A stretch of DNA of 64,000 bases. It comes from Candidatus Zixiibacteriota bacterium (GTDB taxonomy: Bacteria; Zixibacteria; MSB-5A5; WJJR01; JAJRUJ01). The notes beneath the pieces were generated by a model. The model saw only the letters and a list, made by a program, of their open reading frames with translations, had not been told where the DNA came from and searched no databases. Positions 25,713-35,261 of this stretch are shown piece after piece. The DNA is taken from NCBI GenBank assembly GCA_020051695.1, contig JAGVQM010000039.1, forward strand, positions 1-64,000, read 5' to 3'. How positions within the stretch are numbered: the first letter of the stretch is position 1; every line of letters begins with the position of its first letter. The position numbers and the translations under genes are program-made.

Positions 25713-28231
25713 CCGAAAGCGACACCGACCATTCCGCTGCCACCCTGCGCCGGTTGGCGGAGAAGCGGGCGCAGAGACTACTTGCCGATGCGGGTGCCTT
25801 CTCGCCCGAAGAAACCCGGCGCGTCCTCCACGAACTGCGGGTGCACCAGATCGAGTTGGAGATCCAGAACGAGGAGCTGCGCCGGGTGCAGGCGGAACTG
25901 GAAACCGCGCGGGCGCGCTATTTCGATCTGTATGACGTGGCACCTGTGGGCTATTGCACCGTCAGCGAGCAGGGTCTGATCCTCGAAGCCAACCTCGCCG
26001 GCGCCGAGTTGCTGGGCACAGTCCGGAGCGAGCTGATCAAAGAACCTCTGACCCGGTTTATTCTCAAAGAGGACCAGGACATCTACTACCTGCATCGTAA
26101 ACGGCTTTTTGAAACCGGCACGCCGCAGGGTTGCGAACTGCGGCTGAAGCGCGCCGACAACTCCCAATTGTGGGCCCGGCTGGATGCGACTGTGGCGGAA
26201 GAGGTGAATAGCCCACCGGTGTGCCGATTGGTAATGATTGACATTACCGATCGCAAACAAATTGAGTTGTCGCTGTTGAAATCGCAGATGTTCCTGAACG
26301 ATGTCATCGAGCAGTCGCCGTATGCGACGTGGATTGCGGATGAACACGGCACATTGCTCCGGCTCAACCGGGCGTGCCGGGAGCTGTTGCGGATTACAGA
26401 TGAAGAAGTCGTCGGCAAATACAATGTCCTGCAAGATAACCTGGTCGAACAACAGGGGTTGATGCCGCTGGTCCGGAGTGTTTTTGCCGAGAAAAAACCT
26501 GTGCGTTTCGAAATCGACTATGATACATCACGCGTTCAGGGACTGCAGCTGGCCGGGGCTTCAAAAGTCGTCCTGGAAGTGACGATGTTTCCGATTTGTG
26601 ATGCCAACGGCACGTTGACTAATGCTGTTATCCAGCATATGGATATCACCGAACGCAAACGGGCGGAAGAGGCCCTGAAGGCCAGTGAAACATCATTGGC
26701 CAGCATTTTCCGCGCGGCGCCGATCGGCATCGGGCTGGTATCCAACAGAATCCTGAAGCAGGTGAACGATCAGATGTGTACGCTGGTCGGCTACACGCGT
26801 GAGGAACTGGTGGGGAACAGTTCCAGAATGGTCTACCCCAGCGATGAAGAATTTGAATTCGTCGGGCGGGAAAAATACAGGCAGATCCGGGAACAGGGCA
26901 CCGGCACGGTGGAGACCCGCTGGCGGCGCAAGGACGGGGTGATTATCGATGTCCTGCTGAGTTCGACCCCGGTTGATCCTGATGATCCGGCGGCGGGGGT
27001 CACCTTCACTGCACTGGATGTTACCGAACGTGTGCAGGCCGAAAAAACACTGCGGGAAAGTGAAGAAAAATGGCGCTCCCTGGCCGAAAGTTCGCCGGAT
27101 CATATTATGAATCTGGATCAGGACGGCAAGATCAGGTTCATCAATTTCACTGTGAATGATTTAACAGCTGAGGGGGTCCTGGAGCGTCCGATTTATGATT
27201 TCATCCCGGAAAATTACCGGGGGGAGGTCAAGGCCTGTCTGGAACGAGTGCGAAAAACAGGGCGGCCGGATAGTTACGCCACGGAGTACAAACACAGTGA
27301 CGGGACAATGCTGTATTTTTCGTCGACGGTGGGGCCGATTTTGTTGGATGGGAAGGTCATCGGGTTTACCGTAAGCTCCCGTGATGTGACTTTGGCTAAA
27401 CAAGCAGAAGTTGTCCTGCAGAAAGCCCACGACGATTTGGAGTTGCGGGTCAAGCAGCGGACATTGGAGTTGTCCAAAGTCAACAGGGATTTGAAAAAAC
27501 AGATTCAGGTCCGCGAAAAGACCGAAAAGAAGTTGCGTGAACACCAGCAGGAGCTGCAGACATTGGCCAGTGAATTGTCGCTGGCCGAGGAACGGGAACG
27601 ACGGCGATTTGCCGAAAACCTGCACGATACGATCAGCCAGAGTCTGGTCATGGCGCATATGAAGCTGGAAAGTCTGACGGTCGATACATTACCTGGGGAG
27701 GTTTCAGATTCAATCCGGCAAATTAACCAGATGGTGGGCCACGCGCTGGAAAATACGCAGACATTGACGTTTGAGCTTAGTCCACCGGTGCTGCACCGGT
27801 TGGGCCTGGGGCCGGCTGTCGAATCGCTGGCCGACCGGCTGCATAGTCTGCATGGCTTAAAAGTCGAACTGGTGGACCATGGCCCCGCTGAACCGCTGGC
27901 CGAAAATATCGGTGTGCTCCTGTTCCGGGCGATCAGGGAATTGCTGATCAACGTGATTAAACATGCCGGAATGCGGACGGCGAAAGTCACCATCACCGCC
28001 GACAGCAGCAATGTTGTGGTGGATGTCGAAGACCAGGGTGCGGGCTTTGATCCGTCGGCGCAGAAGGACCGGCCCCGCCGCGAAGGTTTCGGCCTGTTGA
28101 ACATACAAGAACGCTTGACACATCTTGGGGGATCGTGTACCATACAGTCCAAGCCCGGCAAAGGGACGCGAATCACCTTGAGCGTGCCTGTGGTGACTGC
28201 CGGAAAAATCGCCGAGGGGAAGTACGTATGA
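25709..28231 (+). CDS. Multi-PAS NarL-family sensor histidine kinase
   Basis: An 840-aa soluble kinase. N-terminal coiled coil and PAS shared with the preceding cyclase (about 30-195), then further PAS/PAC units at about 200-325, 335-455 and 460-580, a coiled coil, and a HisKA_3 domain with phospho-acceptor His639 (FAENLHDTISQSL), then HATPase_c (ELLINVIKHAGM, DQGAGFD, GFGLLNIQERL). With no membrane segment it presumably senses a cytoplasmic or cofactor-borne signal. The start overlaps the cyclase stop and the end overlaps the next regulator's ATG, so the three are translationally coupled. The partner is almost certainly the regulator at 28228. Confidence 0.93.
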   Translation: MTESDTDHSAATLRRLAEKRAQRLLADAGAFSPEETRRVLHELRVHQIELEIQNEELRRVQAELETARARYFDLYDVAPVGYCTVSEQGLILEANLAGAELLGTVRSELIKEPLTRFILKEDQDIYYLHRKRLFETGTPQGCELRLKRADNSQLWARLDATVAEEVNSPPVCRLVMIDITDRKQIELSLLKSQMFLNDVIEQSPYATWIADEHGTLLRLNRACRELLRITDEEVVGKYNVLQDNLVEQQGLMPLVRSVFAEKKPVRFEIDYDTSRVQGLQLAGASKVVLEVTMFPICDANGTLTNAVIQHMDITERKRAEEALKASETSLASIFRAAPIGIGLVSNRILKQVNDQMCTLVGYTREELVGNSSRMVYPSDEEFEFVGREKYRQIREQGTGTVETRWRRKDGVIIDVLLSSTPVDPDDPAAGVTFTALDVTERVQAEKTLRESEEKWRSLAESSPDHIMNLDQDGKIRFINFTVNDLTAEGVLERPIYDFIPENYRGEVKACLERVRKTGRPDSYATEYKHSDGTMLYFSSTVGPILLDGKVIGFTVSSRDVTLAKQAEVVLQKAHDDLELRVKQRTLELSKVNRDLKKQIQVREKTEKKLREHQQELQTLASELSLAEERERRRFAENLHDTISQSLVMAHMKLESLTVDTLPGEVSDSIRQINQMVGHALENTQTLTFELSPPVLHRLGLGPAVESLADRLHSLHGLKVELVDHGPAEPLAENIGVLLFRAIRELLINVIKHAGMRTAKVTITADSSNVVVDVEDQGAGFDPSAQKDRPRREGFGLLNIQERLTHLGGSCTIQSKPGKGTRITLSVPVVTAGKIAEGKYV
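25800..26250 (+). repeat. Tandem duplicated PAS segment, copy 2
   Basis: Second copy of the duplicated coiled-coil/PAS coding segment, inside the kinase gene, offset by exactly 1157 bases from copy 1 with scattered, often third-position, substitutions and no gaps. Confidence 0.9.
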
Positions 28232-28875
28232 GGGTAAAGATTCTCATTGCCGACGACCATCAGGTCGTACGTGAGGGGTTGCGGACCATGCTGGAGAAAG
28301 ACCCCGATTTCGAGGTTGTCGGGGAGGCGGCGGACGGCAAGGCGGCAGCCGATTTGAGCCGGGAACTTTCACCGGATGTGATTATTATGGACGTGTCCAT
28401 GCCGATCATGGACGGCATCGATGCCACACGGCAGATTATCGCCCGGAATTCTCAGGCGAAAATTGTCGCACTTACCGTGCATCCGGAACGGCCGTTTATG
28501 TACGAGATGCTGCGTGCGGGCGCCAAGGCCTATCTGCTGAAAAATTCCGGCTACGAGGAGCTGACCTGTGCCATCCGGACCGTGATGAGCGGCCAGACCT
28601 ACCTTTCTCCCCGCGTGGCCAGCACAATGGTCGTTGATTTTGTCCAGCCGGGCAATGTCGAGAACAGGGACATCAGGAGCATGCTGACGCCCCGGGAAAT
28701 CGAGGTCCTGCAACTGCTGGCCCGGGAAAAATCCACCCGGGACATCGCCACTCATCTGCGCGTCAGCGTGAAGACCGTCGAAACCCATCGACGGGGGATC
28801 ATGAAGAAACTGGATATTAATAGTATCGCCGGTTTGACCAAGTATGCCGTGCGCGAGGGACTGGCTACACTCTGA
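28228..28875 (+). CDS. NarL/FixJ-type response regulator
   Basis: A 215-aa transcription regulator with a complete receiver domain (D9, D10, phospho-acceptor D55, T83, K105) and a LuxR-type helix-turn-helix (LTPREIEVLQLLAREKSTRDIATHLRVS, KTVETHRRGIMKKL). Starts inside the kinase stop (ATGA) with GAGGGGAAG upstream, so it is that kinase's partner. It aligns without gaps through the receiver with the orphan regulator at 9086, a clear paralogue. Confidence 0.95.
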   Translation: MRVKILIADDHQVVREGLRTMLEKDPDFEVVGEAADGKAAADLSRELSPDVIIMDVSMPIMDGIDATRQIIARNSQAKIVALTVHPERPFMYEMLRAGAKAYLLKNSGYEELTCAIRTVMSGQTYLSPRVASTMVVDFVQPGNVENRDIRSMLTPREIEVLQLLAREKSTRDIATHLRVSVKTVETHRRGIMKKLDINSIAGLTKYAVREGLATL

Positions 28876-29014
28876 CTCCTGCGCACCCCCAGTCGGTTTT
28901 ACGACCGCAGCGGGCCGAAGCAGTTTGGCGCGCTTCCGCTACGGCGGTCCTGATTTTGGCAACATTTATACCCCGGCCATTGCTATCCCTGATGTGATCA
29001 GTTATTGATGTCCC

Positions 29015-30193
29015 ATGTTCATGACGTGGGCGGGTTTTTTGATCTCTCTGGCGAGTATCCTGATCCTCTCGCGCAAAAACCTGGGCCTGGCGCTGATCGG
29101 CGGTGCGATCATTCTGGGTTTGATGACGTTGCCGCCGATCATCGTTCTGCAGCGGATTATTTTCACTGTAACGACGCCCTCCATTCTCCTGCTGGCCCTG
29201 GCGATGGGGATCATTCCGCTGCTGGGTGGGACGATGAAACAAAGCGGCCAGATCGACGCCCTGGTCAATAATATCCGGCTGAACAAACGCTTTTTGCTGC
29301 CGTTTGCCGCTGCACTGATGGGCCTGCTGCCGATGCCCGGTGGCGCCTTATTGTCGGCGCCCATTTTGGAACGCGGCGGGGCCGGAGTTTCCGAGTCGTT
29401 GAAAGCCACGATTAATAACTGGTTTCGTCACCTGTTTATCCTCGTGTATCCGCTGAACCCGGCGCTGATCGTTGCGGCGCAAATTTGCAGCCTGGATGTC
29501 TATCGCACCCTGGTCTATCTGGTGCCGGTTCTTTTTCTTTCCCTGCTTCTCGGGTATATTTTTTATTTGCGTCAAGTCCACGGGCGGCCGGCCTTCACCG
29601 GCGCTTTTTCCTGGCGGGCGCTGGTGGTCCCGCTGCTGGTCATTCTGGCAGCCCCCTTGCTGGATTTCGGCCTGAAACGACTCTTTGGCTGGGGAGCGGT
29701 GGCCACGGTAATCGGCGTCGTGAGTGGGTTGACGCTTTCCGTTGTTTTCAGCCGGAAGCGGTTAAACCTCCCCGTGATCGTCAAAGAAACGAAACCATGG
29801 AATTTTGGCTTGATCATCCTCGGCATGTTTTTATATCTGCATATTTTCGAAGTCTCCGAAGCCCGGAACTTGCTTGTGGGTTTGCCGTTACCGCCGCTGA
29901 TTCTGGCGGTGGTCGCCGGGTTCTCGCTGGGGTTTGTCACCGGCCGCGTGCAATTGCCTGCCTCAATTATCTTTCCGGTCTATCTGGCGGCTGTCGAACA
30001 GGTGGATTTGACCGTTTTCGCGTTGATTTATACGGCTGTTTATTTTGGTTATATCATTTCGCCCGTGCACCCGTGTCTGGTCGTGACCTGCGAATATTTC
30101 GGCGTGCCCCTGGCCAAAATCATCAAATCGCTGGCGTGGCCCACGCTGCTGGTGTTTGTCTCCGTGCTGCTCGTCGCCATCTATCTTTCCTGA
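29015..30193 (+). CDS. DUF401-family membrane protein (putative permease)
   Basis: A 392-aa polytopic protein with about ten membrane segments belonging to DUF401 (COG1906), related to ion-transporter-type permeases. Family-like features include GLLPMPGGALLSAPI, NNWFRHLFILVYPLNPALI and YFGYIISPVHPCLVVTCEYF, all conserved proline/glycine-rich re-entrant-like motifs. Substrate unknown. No obvious ribosome site precedes ATG 29015; ATG 29021 is two codons on. It stands alone between the signalling cluster and rho. Confidence 0.85.
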   Translation: MFMTWAGFLISLASILILSRKNLGLALIGGAIILGLMTLPPIIVLQRIIFTVTTPSILLLALAMGIIPLLGGTMKQSGQIDALVNNIRLNKRFLLPFAAALMGLLPMPGGALLSAPILERGGAGVSESLKATINNWFRHLFILVYPLNPALIVAAQICSLDVYRTLVYLVPVLFLSLLLGYIFYLRQVHGRPAFTGAFSWRALVVPLLVILAAPLLDFGLKRLFGWGAVATVIGVVSGLTLSVVFSRKRLNLPVIVKETKPWNFGLIILGMFLYLHIFEVSEARNLLVGLPLPPLILAVVAGFSLGFVTGRVQLPASIIFPVYLAAVEQVDLTVFALIYTAVYFGYIISPVHPCLVVTCEYFGVPLAKIIKSLAWPTLLVFVSVLLVAIYLS

Positions 30194-30374
30194 CCCGATG
30201 CCCAGAGCAGCGGGGGCCGGAAATAGCCCGACCGCCATTTTTTTTACCGGCGCCAATATAAGTGTGGACATTTTCGTATGTCTTTGCGACCATGCTTTAT
30301 TGGGTGGGCGGCAGTATCCCCAATATACACCGTTGGTAAGGCGACCGGATAACGTCAACTGAGGTGGTGCATCA

Positions 30375-31478
30375 ATGCCTGAAATAATAGATGGGATTTT
30401 GAAACGGACCAAGGGTGGTGCCGGGGTGTTGCGCCACCCCGCTCATTCATTGCAGCCGGCCGGCGACGAGGTCCGTGTTTCGGCCGGTCTGATTCGTGAA
30501 TACAAACTTGAAGAAGGTGTTATTATCAGCGGTCCGACCAAGCGGGAAAAAAACCAACTGGTCTTGGCTGAAATTAAATCGATTTGCGGTCTCGAGCCGC
30601 GGGCATATCAGGCCCGGATACCCTATACGCAACTGGTAGCGGTCAATCCCAACGACCGGTTCCATTTGTCGACCTCCGGTGATATCAGTATGCGGGCGGT
30701 GGACCTGATTGCCCCGATCGCCAAGGGCACGCGGGGGCTGATCGTTTCCCCGCCACGGGCCGGGAAAACGATGCTGCTGAAACAACTGGCCCAGGCGATC
30801 CGCCTGGATGCGCCGGAAAGCCGGGTTATCGTCCTGCTGGTCGATGAGCGGCCCGAGGAAGTGACTGATTTTCGGCGGACGGTTGAAGCCGAGGTCCTGG
30901 CCAGCACTTCCGATCAGAGTTTTGAACAGCAAGTGGAATTGACGGAGTTGCTGCTGGCCCATATTCGCACCGATCTGGAATGCGGACGCGACGTCATGGT
31001 ACTGGTCGACAGTCTGACCCGTATGGGCCGCGCCTTTAACCTGAAAGGTTCGGGCACGAAGCGGACCATGTCGGGCGGGATGGAAGCCGGAGCCATGGAA
31101 ATTCCCCGGCGCTTTTTCGGGCTGGCCCGCAATATCGAAAATGGCGGTTCGGTCACGATTATTGCCACGGCACTGGTCGATACCGGCTCGCGCATGGACG
31201 AAGTCATCTTTGAGGAATTCAAGGGTACCGGGAACAGCGAAATCGTCCTGGACCGCCATTTGGCCGAACAACGGATGTTCCCGGCGATCAATATCAGTAA
31301 AAGCGGCACACGGCGGGAGGAATGCCTGCATTCACCGGAGGACCTGCAGCGGCTGACTTTGTTGCGGCGGGCACTGGCCGGACGGCAGCCCCGGGAAGCG
31401 CTGGAAACACTCCTGCACCTGTTGAAAAAATATCCGACCAACGAAGAGCTGCTCGCCAATATCCCGCTGGAGGCGTAA
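30375..31478 (+). CDS. rho: Transcription termination factor Rho homologue, short and divergent
   Basis: A 367-aa RecA-type hexameric helicase of the Rho family. The P-loop SPPRAGKT is at residues 125-132, with LLVDERPEEVTDFRR, SLTRMGRAFN, RRFFGLARNIE and FEEFKGTGNSEIVLDR in order. It lacks the N-terminal helical domain and begins directly in the cold-shock-type RNA-binding domain. There the canonical DGFGFLR is GGAGVLR, so both RNA-stacking Phe are replaced (A16, V18). The catalytic core looks functional, but primary RNA loading should differ from classic Rho. It may be a second Rho paralogue. GAGGTGG precedes the ATG. Confidence 0.88.
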   Translation: MPEIIDGILKRTKGGAGVLRHPAHSLQPAGDEVRVSAGLIREYKLEEGVIISGPTKREKNQLVLAEIKSICGLEPRAYQARIPYTQLVAVNPNDRFHLSTSGDISMRAVDLIAPIAKGTRGLIVSPPRAGKTMLLKQLAQAIRLDAPESRVIVLLVDERPEEVTDFRRTVEAEVLASTSDQSFEQQVELTELLLAHIRTDLECGRDVMVLVDSLTRMGRAFNLKGSGTKRTMSGGMEAGAMEIPRRFFGLARNIENGGSVTIIATALVDTGSRMDEVIFEEFKGTGNSEIVLDRHLAEQRMFPAINISKSGTRREECLHSPEDLQRLTLLRRALAGRQPREALETLLHLLKKYPTNEELLANIPLEA

Positions 31479-31493
31479 TCTCCCGGTGTGCGA

Positions 31494-32687
31494 TCAGGAT
31501 GCTTTCACTGCCGCCATTTTCTTGGCGCGCTTGGCAATCTCAGTGGCGGCCAGTAAGGCCGAGTCGATGTGAGCTTCGGTATTGAACGGGCCGATCGCAA
31601 AACGAACGCTGCCGTGGATCGGCTCGGTGCCGAGTTGACGATGCACCAGCGGTGCGCAGTGCAGGCCGGTACGGGTGGCGATATTGAAATCGACGTCCAG
31701 CATGATCCCCACATCCCCGGCTTCCAGCCCCTCGACATTCATCGTGAACGTGGCCAGGTGGTCTTCCAGTTTGTCACAGCAGTAGATAATCGTGCCGTCG
31801 ATTTCCTTCAACCCCTGGATAAGCCGGTGCGCCAGTTTCATCTCCCCGGCATGGATGCGTTCCACGCCCCCGGATTCTTCAATCCAGTCCAGCCCCGCCC
31901 ACAATGAGGCGATACCAACCATATTGGGTGTGCCGTATTCCATCCGGTACGGGTATTCATCCAGATGATAGGGGTACGCCGAACGCACACCCGTGCCCCC
32001 GCCCCGGGTATGCTTCAATTCGACATGTTTGCGTACGCAAAGCCCGCCGATCCCCGTGGAGCCCATCAGCGATTTATGGCCGGTGAACGCCAGCACATCC
32101 ACGTTCATCTGCTGCATGTTGATTGGGACCATCCCGGCGGTCTGCGAGACGTCGATGGCGAACAGCACGCCGCGGTCCTTACACACCCGCCCGATCTCGG
32201 CCACGGGCTGGACGGTGCCCAGGACGTTTGAGCCGTGGTTGACGACCACGAGTTTCGTGTCGGCCCGGATGGCCCTGCTGATCTCCTCCGGTTCGACGAA
32301 ACCGCCGCCGTTGAACGGCACAAATGTCGCCTTCACGCCGTGGTCGCGCACCAGGTGGTTGATCGGCCTGATGACCGAATTGTGTTCGAGGTTGGTGGTG
32401 ACCACATGGTCGCCCGGACCGAGGATACCCTGGATAATCAGGTTTAACGCATCGGTGGCATTATAACCGAAACAGAGCCGTTTCGGTGCGTCTTCGTCAC
32501 CGCCGAAAAACCGGGTCAGGCGCGCGCGCAGGTCTTCGAGGATATTCCCGGCTTCGATGGCCTTGTCAAAACCGCTGCGTCCGGGATTTACGCCGCACTG
32601 GCGATAAAAATCTACCATGAAGGTGTAAACGGTATCCGGTTTCGGCCACGAAGTGGCGGCATTATCCAGGTAGATCAATTCTTCCAT
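31494..32687 (-). CDS. Cysteine desulfurase-like class V aminotransferase
   Basis: A 397-aa PLP enzyme of the cysteine desulfurase family (SufS/Csd-like). Visible are IYLDNAATSWPKP at the N-terminus, NATDALNLII, the PLP-lysine motif FTGHKSLMGSTG and the TGLHCAP loop with the persulfide Cys near the C-terminus. It would mobilise sulfur from cysteine, or act on a related substrate; no SufE/IscU partner is adjacent. mnmA, a sulfur acceptor pathway enzyme, lies 7 kb away. GGGAGCGGG precedes ATG 32687; the frame runs upstream to 32789 but without family similarity. Confidence 0.87.
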   Translation of the reverse strand: MEELIYLDNAATSWPKPDTVYTFMVDFYRQCGVNPGRSGFDKAIEAGNILEDLRARLTRFFGGDEDAPKRLCFGYNATDALNLIIQGILGPGDHVVTTNLEHNSVIRPINHLVRDHGVKATFVPFNGGGFVEPEEISRAIRADTKLVVVNHGSNVLGTVQPVAEIGRVCKDRGVLFAIDVSQTAGMVPINMQQMNVDVLAFTGHKSLMGSTGIGGLCVRKHVELKHTRGGGTGVRSAYPYHLDEYPYRMEYGTPNMVGIASLWAGLDWIEESGGVERIHAGEMKLAHRLIQGLKEIDGTIIYCCDKLEDHLATFTMNVEGLEAGDVGIMLDVDFNIATRTGLHCAPLVHRQLGTEPIHGSVRFAIGPFNTEAHIDSALLAATEIAKRAKKMAAVKAS

Positions 32688-33031
32688 GTCCCGCTCCCGA
32701 TCTTGACAACACTCCCGGCTGCGTATGCTCACCTGATCAACTTTCCTCATCAAAAAGTAACATGCCGCCTGATGTTGGTCAGGCGGCATGCGCCTTTATC
32801 GCTGCGGCGGAAATTGCCCCACCGTACATTTTGACTCGGTACACATAGGTACTGTTAACATAAAATCAAAAGGCAAAAGCCGCAACCCCGGCCATGGCAA
32901 TACTTGCCGATATTGTCATGAAGTGCGGCGCAGCGGCAGGGACGATATTTGTGTAAGTCGTTTGGTGACTATGTATTATACCCCAAGCATTCCTTCGGCA
33001 GTCGCAAGTGATTTTGGCATTGTGACCGGGT
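32688..33031 (-). other. Intergenic region between serine hydrolase and desulfurase-like gene
   Basis: 344 bases with no supported gene. It holds the perfect hairpin at 32761-32790, and between 32790 and 33031 nothing I can assign. Confidence 0.4.
32761..32790 (-). terminator. Perfect 12-bp hairpin, probable terminator of the serine hydrolase transcript
   Basis: CATGCCGCCTGA and its exact complement flank a 6-base loop. On the minus strand it is followed by TTACTTTTTG, so it fits termination of the gene ending at 33032. It also lies just upstream of the desulfurase-like gene and could act as an attenuator. Confidence 0.65.
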
Positions 33032-35176
33032 TCATTTCATCACCCGTTTAGCGTTGAACATGCCGTTGGGCTGTTTAAAATAGGCCTCGTTGACTGTTCC
33101 GTCCTTGCCGAAGATAAATTTCACGCTGAAGCCGGTGAGGTCCTTGATCTTGTATTCGTCCGCCCGATAGGGCACCAGGTCATAGACCGGTTGGCCGGGC
33201 AGTATGGCCACCAGCCGGTCGCCCCCCATGATTTCGAACCGGACAACCTGCGCGGCAAGTTCGAATTCGCCGGCGAATTGGGCGAGATATTCGGGTGTTG
33301 ACCATGCTGCGGATGGCCGGCGCGTGAAGGTGATCTCGGCGACATTGACCTCCAGCGGTACCACGATCCGGTCGACATGGCCGTCGGCGTTGGTCATAAA
33401 TTGCAGGGTCAGTGTCTGGTCATCGAATTCCGGCAAATGTGCCCGGTAAACATCATAATGCCAGTGTTCCAGCTCGCCGGCAAAAGCATTAAACGCGAAA
33501 GCCGGCGTTTTGCCCTGGGCCGTGATGTGCATTATGCCGTAACCCGGATGAGTATACTCCCCGGCGTATTCCGCGAGTTTATGCGATGGTTTGGTGCCCG
33601 CTACCCGGTCCATTTCCTCTTTTTCTTCTTTGTTTTCCGCCAGGGCGGCTTTGGCGGCATCGACCCGGGCCTTGATGCGGGCGTGGTACTCGACCGGTTC
33701 CAGCCCCAATAACACATCGGTGGCGTACAGACTGACAATTGAAGGCAGGGGCGTGGCGTTGGCATTGGTCAGGACCACCATCCCCAGCCGGTCCTGGGGG
33801 AGTAGCGACACCAGCGCCGAGAAACCATCGATGTTCCCCCCGTGGTGTACGCGATTATGCCCGCGATAGGCCTCAATGAACCAGCCGAGGCCATAGCTGG
33901 CCTGCAGGCGTTCGGTGAACTCTGCGGGTTCGCTGATGACCATTTGCGGTGTGTGCATTTCGGCAATCAGCGCGCTGGAGACCAGCTGCGAGTCGCCGAG
34001 TTTCCCGGCATCGAGGTGAAATTGCACCCACCTGGTCATATCGGCGATGGAGGAATTAATCGATCCCGCCGGTCCCATGGTCGTGATGTTGCGGAACGGC
34101 ATTTCGACGATTTGTTCATCTTCGGTCTCCCGATAGCCCACGGCAAAATCAGCAGACTGCTGTGATTCCTCGACCGAAAAGTTGGAATTGGCCATGCCCA
34201 GTGGCACAAAAATCCGGTCACGGACGACATCCTCCCAGGTCCCGTCAGTGAGTTGACCTACGAGATATCCGGCAGTCATGAACATCAGGTTCTGGTATTG
34301 GAATGTTGTCCGGAAATCCTCATTGGGCTCGAGGTATTGCAGGCGGTCGAATAGTTCCTGCCGCGAGAATGTCGAACCGTACCACATGATATCATGCCGG
34401 GGCAGGCCCGAGCGGTGGGTCACCAGATCGCGCGGGGTCATCCGCTCGGTGGCCATGTCGTCGAACATCTTAAACGTGGGCAGATAGGTGCGCACCGGCT
34501 CGTCCCAGTCCAGCCGACCTTCGGAGACCAGCATTGCCATGGTCATGGTAGTAAACGGCTTGGTCGCGGAACCGATGGCAAAGATCGTGTTTTTGGTGAC
34601 CGGCAGACTGTCGCGAATGTTCCGCAAGCCGAACCCCTCGGAAAAAATGACCTCGCCATCCTTGACAATGGCCAGGGCCAGCCCGGGGACGCGCCAGATT
34701 TCCCTGGTGGAATCGATGAAAGCACGGACCTCCGCCAGGCCGGCCGCCAGTTCATCTGCCTCTTTGGCCAGCGTGCCGGCGTTTTTTCGTTGCAGATGAA
34801 AGGGGAACGTTGCGCCACCCTGGGAAAAATCACCAGCAATTTCCTGACCGTCCTCTGTAATCGTCCCGTTGAATTGGGGCCCGCCGGGAACACCGGGGAG
34901 GTCGAATGTGATCGTCGTCCCCGCGACCTTGATGTTGTCCAGCGGCAGGTCTTTGGCGCCCTGCAGGGGGATATCTATGGCACCGGAGAATGTACTGTCA
35001 TCCATCCGGTCGAATTCAATCGTGATGCCCAATTCCGTTCCGGGGACGGCAATAGTGCCGTCCCATGTACCCGAGATATCGATTTGGGCGGCGGAATAGG
35101 ACGAGGGGTTGAGACAGATCAGGCAAAGCAGGGAAAAGGTTATTGCAACGATCGCCTTACGCTTCAGGGTCTTCAT
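33032..35176 (-). CDS. Secreted serine hydrolase (beta-lactamase/PBP-fold)
   Basis: A 714-aa exported protein: signal peptide (about 1-30), an N-terminal beta domain (about 31-130, SGTWDGTIAVPG), a class C beta-lactamase-like domain (about 145-510) and C-terminal beta domains. Catalytic motifs: S203-A-T-K206 (SxxK), Y294-Q-N296 (YxN), and HHGGNIDGF as the third-motif region. Such enzymes are esterases, peptidases or amidases; true beta-lactamase activity is unlikely to be inferable. Transcribed alone on the minus strand; AGGGAGGTTTC precedes the ATG. Confidence 0.88.
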   Translation of the reverse strand: MKTLKRKAIVAITFSLLCLICLNPSSYSAAQIDISGTWDGTIAVPGTELGITIEFDRMDDSTFSGAIDIPLQGAKDLPLDNIKVAGTTITFDLPGVPGGPQFNGTITEDGQEIAGDFSQGGATFPFHLQRKNAGTLAKEADELAAGLAEVRAFIDSTREIWRVPGLALAIVKDGEVIFSEGFGLRNIRDSLPVTKNTIFAIGSATKPFTTMTMAMLVSEGRLDWDEPVRTYLPTFKMFDDMATERMTPRDLVTHRSGLPRHDIMWYGSTFSRQELFDRLQYLEPNEDFRTTFQYQNLMFMTAGYLVGQLTDGTWEDVVRDRIFVPLGMANSNFSVEESQQSADFAVGYRETEDEQIVEMPFRNITTMGPAGSINSSIADMTRWVQFHLDAGKLGDSQLVSSALIAEMHTPQMVISEPAEFTERLQASYGLGWFIEAYRGHNRVHHGGNIDGFSALVSLLPQDRLGMVVLTNANATPLPSIVSLYATDVLLGLEPVEYHARIKARVDAAKAALAENKEEKEEMDRVAGTKPSHKLAEYAGEYTHPGYGIMHITAQGKTPAFAFNAFAGELEHWHYDVYRAHLPEFDDQTLTLQFMTNADGHVDRIVVPLEVNVAEITFTRRPSAAWSTPEYLAQFAGEFELAAQVVRFEIMGGDRLVAILPGQPVYDLVPYRADEYKIKDLTGFSVKFIFGKDGTVNEAYFKQPNGMFNAKRVMK

Positions 35177-35261
35177 CTTCCGAAACCTCCCTCAAAGGTC
35201 TATCTTCCACAGTCCGCGTGGTTTACCCTGATGCGTAGCGGATATTCATTGTTGGGGCAAG

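Noticed and set aside
24558-25943. 461-codon frame antisense to the GGDEF and kinase genes
   Set aside because: It crosses two genes and only reflects their codon bias; no domain is visible.
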